DNA of 64,000 nt from Vanilla planifolia (taxonomy: Eukaryota > Streptophyta > Magnoliopsida > Asparagales > Orchidaceae). Positions within the stretch are counted from its first letter, which is position 1; each line of letters opens with the position of its first letter. The notes under the pieces are model-generated. The model worked only from the letters and a program-made list of their open reading frames with translations, was not told the origin of the DNA and made no database searches. The stretch spans positions 25,276,851-25,340,850 of the forward strand of contig CM043875.1 of NCBI GenBank assembly GCA_023846275.1, read 5' to 3'. Positions 49,925 through 59,910 of this stretch are shown piece by piece. Both the position numbers and the translations under genes were made by a program.

Positions 49925-50045
49925 TGGGAACACACGAAACTCTGCCTCTGCCTATGTTGGGTTAAACACATGAACCTTGTTTTGGAAGTAACTAACAGCA
50001 ATAAAACAAGTAGACCATCACACAACCCAAGACTCCCTCGATCAA
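49925..50045 (-). pseudogene. Exon-2-like fragment of the secreted-peptide family
   Basis: This stretch resembles the 3' part of exon 2 and the downstream DNA of the intact gene 250 bp away. The anchor GGGTTAAACACATGAA occurs at both 49958 and 50187. The stretch continues into an AACAGCAA(T/A)AAAAC segment and then an AAGACTCCCTCGATC stretch, which aligns with the AGAATTCCCTTGAGG part of exon 2. A shift near the stop destroys the Cys-Cys end. No exon 1 lies upstream. It is probably a small partial tandem duplicate. Confidence 0.4.
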
Positions 50046-50222
50046 AACTAAGTACAAAATGATCCTTCTTGAATTTACCAAATGGTCATCAGTAGAAGAT
50101 ATTTTTTCGTCCCAACAAAAATCATCAAAAATCGACTTCGGCCAAAACAGGTGGGTTACATGCCTCGAGCTCGTCCATGTCTTTGTGGGTTAAACACATG
50201 AAGCTCTCTTTTAACGTTATTA

Positions 50223-50489
50223 TTAACAGCAAAACTCTGGTGGATCATCGTGGAAGCCAGAATTCCCTTGAGGAGGAGCAGGCACATTCCTAATGCTATG
50301 TCCAAGCAATCTTGCCACAGAACCTGCAAGCATAAGGAGCAAGTCTTCTGAAGCAGATATAACAGCATTCGAGTCCTAATGGAAAACTGAATCGAAGAAG
50401 GTGTTCACTTAGTTACCTTCACAAAGCATCAAAGCTATAGCAAGCAGTAAGCGATGAAGAATGGAAACCAACAGCGAAGAAGTGCTCAT
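50223..50489 (-). CDS. Putative small secreted peptide precursor, two exons (57 residues)
   Basis: Exon 1 is complement(50417-50489), 73 bp. The intron is 50324-50416, 93 bp, with donor GTAACT and acceptor CTTGCAG. Exon 2 is complement(50223-50323), 101 bp, ending TAA. The product starts MSTSSLLVSILHRLLLAIAL, a typical signal peptide (hydrophobic core about residues 6-22, small residues near 23-26). A predicted mature part of about 30 residues follows: ARLLGHSIR, Pro-rich NVPAPPQGN, and the end DDPPEFCC. Exon 1 length and intron phase are the same in two decayed paralogues on the same strand, which supports the gene model. A TATA-like TTATAC (minus strand) lies near 50566-50571, about 80 bp before the ATG. 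The size and layout suit a signalling or defence peptide, but I do not recognise the family and infer no function. Confidence 0.65.
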
Positions 50490-50640
50490 GGTGTTGTTCC
50501 TATAGCGGGGTGAATCCTCCATTCTCAAAACAATGTCCGAGGGAAAGGGAAAGCGGAGTCGTAAGTATAATTAGTTCTTTGACACCGTTTGTTCCTTGAA
50601 GCTTCCTCTTAACTCGAACTGGTTTTTTCAGGTTGTCTTC
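50490..50640 (-). promoter_or_regulatory. Conserved upstream block of the secreted-peptide gene
   Basis: The DNA upstream of the ATG is alignable with that of the other two loci. On the minus strand it has a GACTCCGCTTTCCCTTT block about 65 bp before the ATG, a TATA-like TTATAC just upstream, and AGGAAGCTTC further up. The block is ACTCCCC-type in the other copies. Conservation suggests a core promoter copied with the gene. Confidence 0.45.
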
Positions 50641-51899
50641 TTTCCGAAGGTTAAACAAGACGAGGGATTTTCTTTGTGTTCTTTGCTATCTCCATTTTTT
50701 TAATGAAATTTCGCAGGCTGGTTAAATGATGACAGATACCAATAACGGAAATTTCTTTGTTTTCAATGTTCTATATAGAAGACCAATTCTGAAAAACAAA
50801 AAAAAAGGTGTTTGTGTTTTGTTAATGAACATTGCTATTACCACTAAAGTTTTTTAATGTCATTGGACCCATTCATTTTAGCACAAAAAAGCCAAGGAGA
50901 GAAGGGAAACCACCATTGTTATCATTGAGGATGCCATCATTTGCACAAGCAAGCAATTTGGAACATACTTTTGGGTTGTATTTTATGACATAATGTAGAT
51001 ATTAGAGATTAGTGATTAGGAATAAGGCACAAATGCCTAGATACTTGATAGATTAAGAAGTGAACCATTGACACAAGTAGATTATCATGGCTTATGATTG
51101 CTAATTGCCATTGTAGCAACTACTTTAAGCACCATGTTTGTTATTAGATCATGATTATAGAAGTCAATTACACTAAGTGTCAAGCAAAGCCACCATTATT
51201 GGAAGATTTGGTAGTGAAAAGATTAATTTTACCTTTTCTTATTAGCATATCTATGAGTAAGCATTTGATTTTTTATCTATAAGAGTTGCAAAACCATATA
51301 GGAATCTATAACACAATTATGAAATATTTTATTTGTTAGTAAATATTAGCAACAAGCTTCTTTTGCACTTGATTTTGAGTGCCACCTTCTCATGAGTCCT
51401 TGAGCTCATTGATATTTTAAAGAATTTGCCTCCTCCATTAGATGATGCCAATGTTCTACATAAGTACTTTATTAAGAAAAACTTTGTAACAAACTTTGGT
51501 CATTTCGCTCTGTAAGTAGATCTATATTTGCACAATAACAAATCCAAGTTCAGATGGATTATTCTTCTCACATTAGAGAAAAAAATAAAAAAAAAATAAA
51601 AAAGATTTGAAGTATTAAAATAAACACATTCAAATAATAGATAAACCATGTTGATGTGCAACCTTAATTCAAATACATTGCTAATGTTGATGTGATGAAA
51701 ATGATTCATATCTAAAAAATGTGCACCAATAATGTTACATCCATCAAATTTGCTAGCTAAAGCAAATTATTTGCATTTGGATCTATCAAATAAATCCATT
51801 TAAAATTTGATTGATAGGGTTAGATTATTGCTAACTATGTTTAATAAGAATCATAAATATGATAGCAGAAGATCATAAGGTATATTGAGAACAAAAAAA
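50641..51899. other. Intergenic DNA, no gene seen
   Basis: AT-rich with poly-A runs (50793, 51575-51604). No coding or structural signal was recognised. Confidence 0.4.
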
Positions 51900-52545
51900 A
51901 TTTTAAAGCTTAGTTGTAATATCATATAATACAATATTAGTCAAACGTACAGTATAATCTAATGTAGCAACAGTCAAGATGCAGATGTTAATAAGCTATA
52001 AGAGTGGATTTTGATCACACAAGTATGACATGGTTATTGTATAATTACAGTAGCATCATGAGCATTAAGATCAATTGTATTTATCATGGATAAGGTAGAA
52101 AATTAACATCATATAATACAATTAATCTAATACAAGAAAGAGGTAATTGTGAATAGGTGCAAAACTTTGCTAGTGATTGTACCAGCCCAATTACACCATT
52201 ATACAATGACATCAACGTAGCAAATAGAGAATTGGTTTAAGTCATATTATAACCAAATAGATACAAAGTCATAGATCATAAAAGCATGATAATAGAAGAA
52301 TAAAAATTTTCTAAGTATCATTGAGTGAGTTAAGGACCATACAATACGATTGGCTATATCATAAAAATGCGATCAGTTAACATAAGTAAATCATTGAAGT
52401 TATGATGATTGATTGTGGTGTATATTATATCATATAAGTATGAATACTAAATCATATTATTATGATCAATAAAATTATAAGGTAGTTGAACTAGATTTGG
52501 CTCATTATATTGTACGATATAAGTAAAATGCTAGTATGATTTCGA
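51900..52545. repeat. Cluster of ATCATA/TATGAT motifs
   Basis: Variants such as ATCATATAATACAAT, AAGTATGACATGG, ATCATATAAGTATGAAT and ATCATATTATTATGATC recur at 30-70 bp spacing. A CT-rich segment follows, as at 4670-5160. Confidence 0.45.
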
Positions 52546-52812
52546 GATGCTAAATAAATCAAGTTTCATATCTATGTTTCTTTTGATCCCAATCACAAAT
52601 CTACCAAATTCTTCCCATAAATGACCTTCTTAACATCCCAAGTAATAAATACGTGGTTTACAAAGAAAAACTTGAGTGAGATCTTACCTTGTTATGTGAT
52701 TGCACATAGTGAAGCAAAAATCCTTTCTGTCTCAAGATTTTTTTCTTACTATCCATTCCTTTGAATCTCCTTGAAGAACTGCTTCGTATTTGCATGGATT
52801 CTTCCTTCTTAG

Positions 52813-52815
<3 letters not shown>

Positions 52816-52846
<31 letters not shown>
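52816..52846. repeat. (CT)n microsatellite
   Basis: About 14 CT units with one early interruption. Confidence 0.9.
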
Positions 52847-52851
<5 letters not shown>

Positions 52852-52904
52852 CTTTCTCACATAGGCTCCAAATAATGCAAATGTATTTTGTGGCATGAGA
52901 GAGA

Positions 52905-52932
52905 TTATCCTCTTATTTAAATAAGAGGATAA
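52905..52932. repeat. 28-bp perfect palindrome
   Basis: The half-site TTATCCTCTTATTT is followed without spacer by its exact reverse complement, so the sequence could form a hairpin or cruciform. It lies next to the (CT)n tract in repeat-derived DNA. Confidence 0.9.
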
Positions 52933-54081
52933 GCTTCAATATATAAAAAACTCTTTTTTTTTCTTAATTCTTTCTTCAAAAATTTGCAAAACAATTTAAA
53001 ATACCTTAAAAAATGCAAACCACATCCCCATGAATTTCTTGAGACAAAACCATCATAATAATATACACAAACTGGGATCCAACCACTATCGTCTTAGCAT
53101 GCTTTTCAAGGCATCCAATCATTAAACATTCCATGGTTTTGGATCCAAAATATACATGTCCAACAAATGTGACTTCTTGAAGGATAATTGAGTTTAATTA
53201 AGTAGGTTGTTATAGGATCCTTTCTCTTTTACTTTCCTCTTTGTTTTCTTTTTTCTTTTCTTTTTCTTTTTTACTTTCTTGTCATTTCGTATTTTCATTT
53301 TTTTAGTAGAGCCTTGTCTCCCGTTAATGCTATTAGCTCACAGTTTCTATCATCTCGATCCAGTATATTGTCAATCCCATATTCTTTTCTATTTCTTTCC
53401 ATATCTAGTTTACTACATATTAGTTTTCTGTTCATTTTTTTTCTTTCCTAACCCAATTTACTACCAGTTCTAGTTTTCTTTTCTGACATGTTTTACAACT
53501 AATGTTAATTTTATTTTCACTGTTTTTCTTCAATAGCTCAATTTAAAGATAGCTCTTTTTCTTTTAAGGGACAACACCATTGTGGAAACCACAATTTCAT
53601 TTTCTTTCTCTTTCTTTTATCTTATGGTTTAATTAGCCAAATTTTATATAATTTTCCTTATCATTTTGTCTTCTTTTAGTCTTATTTTCTATTTTCTTCT
53701 TGCACAATAAAGAGAAATTTTTAAGAGACACTTTTATTCATTATATTTTAAATTTTTCAAAGTGAGGTGAGAGGCATGTTCCATGTATTAGATTTACATA
53801 TAGCTATCATAAATAATCCAAATTGATGAGTCCCCTAATCATACATGTACGACCAGCCAAGTAGCAAAAATCATAAGAAGATGAAATGGAGGTAGTTGTT
53901 GATGGATTTCTAGGCCAATGTTGTATAATTGTCCAATCATAAAAGATCAATTTCACTCTTTGGTGAATAATAAACTTTAGTTATGTATAATATCTACCTA
54001 TGTCTTAATTTGATTTGTTTGTCAAGAGTTGTTGTTGTTGTACTTATCTAATCTATTGATTCTAGCTAATCATAGTAAAGT

Positions 54082-54086
54082 GATGA
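54082..54086. repeat. Decayed target-site duplication, left
   Basis: GATGA precedes the left relic LTR. AATGA follows the right one at 61833-61837, giving four of five matches with a single A/G change. Confidence 0.55.
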
Positions 54087-54412
54087 TATAATATCCAAAA
54101 TTTTGAAAAGTTATAATAGAATTTATTTGGTTTTGTAACATGTACTTAATATTTTAAATATAATTATTTCTCTAAATTAATATTGTAGGAATGAGATGTG
54201 TGTTAAATAATGAATATAAATGATATTCATAATATATCTTGTAATACGTGTCACAACAAAGTATTTTAAAATTTTATGATAAAATTTTTTTGAATAAATC
54301 ATTTTGAGAAGAATTTTACAACATTTGCTTTATGTTAATTGCAGTTCGTTTGGAATTGTTATGAATTTTTGAAGTTATTATATAATTAACTAATATTTTA
54401 TAATTAAATATT

Positions 54413-54452
<40 letters not shown>

Positions 54453-56409
54453 CTTAAAAAATAAATAATGTTATAATTAAATATAAAATGTAAGCCTAAG
54501 CAGCAAAACCCTCACAAAAATCCTAAAAATCCTCTCATTCCTATCACTGATGACCACAAGCACAAAATCTCTGTTAATTTTGCATAAGAAGCTTAGGAAA
54601 AATTAAGAAATCATTACTTCAATGAAGGAGAAGCATTCTTCTACAACTAATTTCTCCATTGCAACCTTCACTGTGGGGGATTTTGTCATCCTAATAGAAA
54701 TTACGAGTTGCGACTAAAAATTTCTTTTCTTTGTGCACCAACGGTGGTGAATTGAAGGTGAAATTTAATTTCTTAAAACATTAAGCATTATTTTGGGGTT
54801 AATTTATGAAATTAAGGGTTGCCCTGACCTGTCATAAATGTTTGTGGGGACAACTGAAATTAGGATATAAATGTTAATTTCTATTGATAGTAAATTAATA
54901 TTTTAAAAAATTTTCATAAGAATTTCTTTTGGTTAAATTTAAAAATTTGAAATTTTGGATTGTAAGCACAAAAAATGCAAGGAAAAAATCAAGATTGAAA
55001 AGATAAATCAATTCAGGAGGTAGATCCTCAACATAAAGATCAAGTGAGTAAATCGATTAACTATAAAGTAAGTATATTTATTTACATTCTTTGAGCATAT
55101 TGAGATAAAGTGATATTTTTTACTTATTATCATGAAATTGAACCTATTCATGTGTTTTAATTTGAGTAATAATACTTGTGTAGCTTGTTGTTGATAAATA
55201 AGTAAGATTCCTATGTGAATAAAAATAAAATAAAAGAAATATATAAGAAATTAAGAAATATATAAGAAATTAAGAAATATATGATTATTTATGTGATATG
55301 ACACATAAGAATGATAAATTGAATAAAAATGATAAAATGATAAATAAATATGCTTTTTCTATGATGTTATCTCTTAACTTGGCGTAGTTTCTAGAGTCAT
55401 ACTAGTGATGATTGATATGATGTCGACAGATTGGTATGCATACTGGTAGAGGCTTACCCATTAGACATAATCTGATAAGTATGGATGTGGACATGATATG
55501 ATAACCTATTGGATATAGTGTGATGGATAATGATATGATTACCTATTTAATATAGTTTTATGGGTCTTGATATTCACATGATATGATAACTTATTTGATA
55601 TAATCTTATGGGTATTGATAAAGACATGATATGATATGTGAGATGTAATAATAATTAATGGAAAATAAAACCCAAAATAAGTTAAGAAATGAATTGAGAA
55701 AAAAATTTGTATAAATAAATAAATAAATGACATAAGTAAAATAAAATACTAATCAATCAAATAAGTCATTTCTTTACTATTATTATTTCAATTTTATATA
55801 GTTATTCTTTCTTTCTTATGTCATTTGTTATTTATTTATAGCTTTGTTATTTTTTACATTTATTATATTATATTATCTTGTTATATATGATTTATTCACT
55901 GAGCTTTTTAAGGTTCATTCGCCATACTTATATTACAAATCAACTAAGTCCATAACATCGAGGTAGGGACCCTAACAAAATTAAAGATTTAGATATGTAG
56001 TGAATATGTGTTGGGAGTATCTGTCATGTGATTATGATAGATCTGAATTTTTATTATTACTTGATATAATTGTAGTTTATAAGTGTAGTTATTATGATGT
56101 CTATGTTATATATGTTGTAAACTATTACTAATTTTGTGGATTTGGTTGATAAAATGTGTGATATGGATGTGAATTTAGTTTTATATTTGATATGGCTAGA
56201 ATATTTTATTATTTTAGGATATAATTATCATTGCATATATAATGATAATATTATATATAGAAAATAGATAGTTTATAGAGGAGACTTTATCTGTTTATTT
56301 TCTAAATTTAAGAGCAATTTATTTGATTTTAAATATTATGAAAAGGAAATTAGGTTTAAATTAGTCTTATTCATCATTCATTTCCTATGGTGTTAAGTGA
56401 GGCATGACA
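54087..56409 (+). repeat. Left LTR of the old Ty3/gypsy element
   Basis: About 2.3 kb, ending GAGGCATGACA. It is colinear with the right copy over anchors such as GTATTTTAAAAT, CAAAACCCTCACAAAAATCC, AGATAAATCAATTCAGGAGG and TATGGTGTTAAG. It contains a (TA)n tract (54415-54449) and no genes. Confidence 0.85.
54415..54449. repeat. (TA)n tract in left relic LTR
   Basis: About 17 TA units. The matching tract in the right LTR is about twice as long. Confidence 0.9.
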
Positions 56410-56411
56410 GG

Positions 56412-56423
56412 TTAGTATCATAA
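56412..56423 (+). other. Decayed Met-tRNA primer binding site
   Basis: TTAGTATCATAA sits 2 bp after the left LTR, where TGGTATCAGAGC is expected. It keeps 8 of 12 positions. Confidence 0.5.
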
Positions 56424-56744
56424 TAGTTGACACCCTAAAAAGAAACATTTTTTATGATATGATATTTGGATGAGAAATATATAGGTATTTGTAGGATGTT
56501 TGCTTTTTGTAAAGTGATATTTAAGGACTAATGCAATGGTTTAATACTATAATTAAGTCATAAACTTTTGGGTATATTAGAAATATGTGAGTGAGGACAC
56601 TTTTCAAATGTACATGTATGTGATTTTTAGATATCTTTATATTTAAGGTTACATTTAGTAAAGCAAAAGCTTAAATTAATTAGAGGTGGTTGACCATAAG
56701 TTTATATGCTATCGCTCGATAGAAAGCACCCAGGGGTACTTATG

Positions 56745-59520
56745 TGATTATAGGTGTCTTATTTTTATAGAGTTTATCAATTGTTTATTTATTTGATTGT
56801 GGAGCCTCATACTCTTTTATATCACTATGCATGACAAGAAAATTAAATGTACAACTTTGAAAATTAGAATAATCTTTATTAGTTAAATTACTTTATGAGA
56901 GTAAAATTAGAGTAGAACTCTTCATCCAAGAATAAAAAAAAATAGAGAGAAGAAACTTTTTTGTGCAATTATCTATGTTACAATTCATTGAATTCGATGT
57001 TATTTCAGGTATGGATTGGTCATCAGATCATTGAGTAGCCATAGATTGTTGGGAAAAGAAAGTGAAAATAAAAGTTCTTGGTGAGAAAGAATTAATATAT
57101 TTTACACAAGGACAAAGAGTTCTTACTATTTTTATGATGAAGATAAAAATGTTATTATCTAAAGAATGTGAATGATACTTGATATTTATGATGGATACAG
57201 ATAAAAATTTTTTGTAACCATAGGAGATACCTATAGTATGTGAATACTTGGATGTTTTTCCTAAGGTTATCACTTAAAAGAGAATTAGAATTTGAAATTC
57301 AATTGATTCTAAAAGTTGAACCAATTTCCAAAACTCTTTATCAAATGGATCCAATTCAGTTATAAGATGTAAAGGTGTAAATACAAGAATTGTTAGAAAA
57401 CTATTTTATAAGATCTAGTGTATCTTCATGCGGAGCTTCAATCTTATTTGTGAAAAAGAAAGATAAAAGCTTAAAAATATGTATTGACGATAGATAACTT
57501 AATAGAATCACTATAAAGAATAAATATCATTTATCAAGGATTGATGATTTATTTGATTAACTTCAAATTGTAGTTAACTTTTCGAAGATAGACTTGAGAT
57601 CAGGATATCATTAGTTGAGAATTAAAAGGATAGATATTCCAAAGTTTGCTTTTAAAACTTAATATAACCATTATGAATTTTTGGTATTAGCCTTTGGGCT
57701 AACTAATGTAGTTGTAGCATTTATGAACTTGATAAACAAAGTGTTTAAATAACATTTAGATTAGTTTATTATAGTATTTATTGATGATATTCTAATCTAC
57801 TCAAAAGTGAAGAAAACATGCTAATCATTTATATGTGATAAATATTGAGAGATCATCAATTTATGTGAAATTCTCAAAATATAATTTCTAATTATCTAGT
57901 GTAGTGTTTCATAGGCATGTAGTTAGTTGAGATTATATTTTAGTAGATCCTTAGAAGATTTCTACAATTATGGATTGGCTTAGACCAACCATAGAAAAAA
58001 ATCCAAAGTTTTTTTGGGGAATATCTTTATATTATAGAAAGTTTATGAAAGAATTTTCTTAGATAGTTTTTTCTTTAACATGTTTAACTCAAAAAGTAGT
58101 AAAGTTTGAGTGGGACTCTGCATATGAAAAAGTTTTCAAATATTAAAATATAAGTAAACTACCATTGTAGTGTTAGTGTTATCAGAAGGATTAAAGGGAT
58201 ATTAGATTTTTTGTAATGCAACTTATCAAGGTTTGGGTTGTGTGTTGATGTAATTTAGGAAAATGATTGCTTATGCATCTCATCAAATTAAAAACCCATA
58301 AGAGAAATTATGTAATGCATGACTTAGAATTAGTAGTGATTATCTTTGCTTTGAAAATATGGAAACATTACTTCAGCAGGATTAAATATGAAGTATTTAC
58401 AGATCATCAAAGTTTGAAATATATTTTTACTTAAAAAGAGTTGAATTTGAGGTGAAAAAGTTGTTTGAAATTTATTAAAGATTATAACTTGGAAATCATT
58501 TATCGTCCAAGAAAAGAAAATGTAGTGGCAGATGCTTTAAGTAGGAAAGCAAGTATTAATATGACAATAATAGAAAAAGATGGAAAGCAATTACTTTTTG
58601 AGTTTAATGTGCTACAATTAGTATGGAGGTATGGAGAAGTATAAAAGCATTGTTTCAATTATCATTGAGGCCTTATTAGTTATAATCAATAAAAGAAGAT
58701 CAGAAAGGAGACCCAAAACTACAAAAAAGTGATTCAAAAAATTGAAACAAGATGGATCTTTGATTTAAACTTTGATGAAAATGGAATACTAAAGTTTTAA
58801 AATAGGTTGTGTATTTTTAATCACCAATAAATATGATAAATATTATTGAAAGAAGCAAATAATTTTAAATATTCTATACATCTATGAGATAATAAAATAT
58901 ATCAAGAATTGAGATAAAGGTATTGGTTGCTGGTTTAAAAAGAGATGTATGAGAGTGGGTTAGAAAATGTTTAACATAATCAGCAAGTAAAAAGAGAAAA
59001 TTAGAACCTTAGTAGATTACTACAACCATTTCCAATCCCTGAATAGAAGTGGGAAGATATTAATCACCTTTGTGTTGGTATGAAGGTAAAGAAATGACAA
59101 TTTTGGGTCCTGATTTTGTGGATAAAGCCATTAAGAAAATAATAATTATTCATGAAATAGTTAAAGAAGCATAGGATAAACAAAAGAAGTAATTAATACA
59201 AGGTACAAAAACATGGAATTTGAATAAGAGGATCATGTGTTTTTAAAGGTAAGTCCAATGAGAAGTGTAAAATGTTTTGGTAAGGTTGATAAGCTTAAGC
59301 CCAAATTTATAAGACCTTTCTAAATCTTAGAAACAGTGGGATAAGTGGCTTATTGATTGACATTGTTACCATAAATGGAAAATGTTTAGGGCGTGTGCAA
59401 ATTTTAGATTGTGCTGAAAAGATATTAGAAAACAAAATAATTCTAATGGTTAAGGTGTTTTGGCATAACCAATGTGGAAGGAAAAAGCAAAAATGATGAG
59501 AAAATATCTAGAATTATTTC
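56745..59520 (+). pseudogene. Decayed pol gene of the old Ty3/gypsy element
   Basis: Many stops interrupt it, but the domains are plain. The protease active site reads Asp-Cys-Gly-Ala-Ser at 56795-56809 (Thr replaced by Cys), with MDWSS near 57012. RT shows ASILFVKKKDKSLKICID (about 57439-57490), [11 protein letters not shown] (about 57577) and FIDDILIYS from 57777. RNase H shows VFTDHQSLKY (about 58392) and NVVADALSRK (about 58525). Integrase starts with a zinc-binding vestige near 58960-58990 and WEDI near 59049. It then jumps directly to the C-terminal part (VFLKVSPMRS near 59233, then the KLKPKF segment), with the catalytic Asp/Glu core absent. The reading of individual words assumes the local frame. 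It is an inactive fossil. Confidence 0.85.
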
Positions 59521-59543
59521 AAATTTTAGGACAAAATTTTTAT

Positions 59544-59557
59544 AAGAATGGGAGAAT
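59544..59557 (+). other. Polypurine tract of the old element
   Basis: AAGAATGGGAGAAT lies directly before the right LTR, a slightly mutated form of AAGGTGGGGAGAAT-type tracts. Confidence 0.7.
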
Positions 59558-59832
59558 TATAACATCCTAAATTTTTAAATATTATAATAGAATTTCTTTA
59601 GTTTTATAAGATGTACATAATATTTTAAATATTATTATTCTATTTGTTTGATATTATAGGCACAAGATATATGTTAAATAATAAATTTAAATGATATTTA
59701 TGATATGTCTTGTTATACGTGCCATAAAAAAGTATTTTAAAATGTAATGATGTGTGTCTCATGTTAATTAAAGTCTGTTAAAATTGTTATGATTTTTTAA
59801 AGTTATTATATAATTAACTAATATATTATAAT

Positions 59833-59910
<78 letters not shown>

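Larger units (their letters stand above)
52546..54086. other. Repeat-derived and pyrimidine-rich spacer
   Basis: It contains TTAACATCCCAAG at about 52629 (LTR-start-like), a (CT)n tract, a 28-bp palindrome, the CTTAGCATGC landmark shared with 1572, and a long T/C-rich stretch at 53215-53710. No gene was recognised. The frames at 52658-52852 and 53279-53473 reflect the simple-sequence tracts. Confidence 0.4.

Noticed and set aside
49777..50025. 82-residue minus-strand frame
   Set aside because: It overlaps the exon-2-like fragment in a shifted frame and has no start context or domain.
50156..50368. 70-residue minus-strand frame overlapping the peptide gene
   Set aside because: It reads through the intron in a different frame from the spliced product. 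The two-exon model is supported by paralogues and this frame is not.
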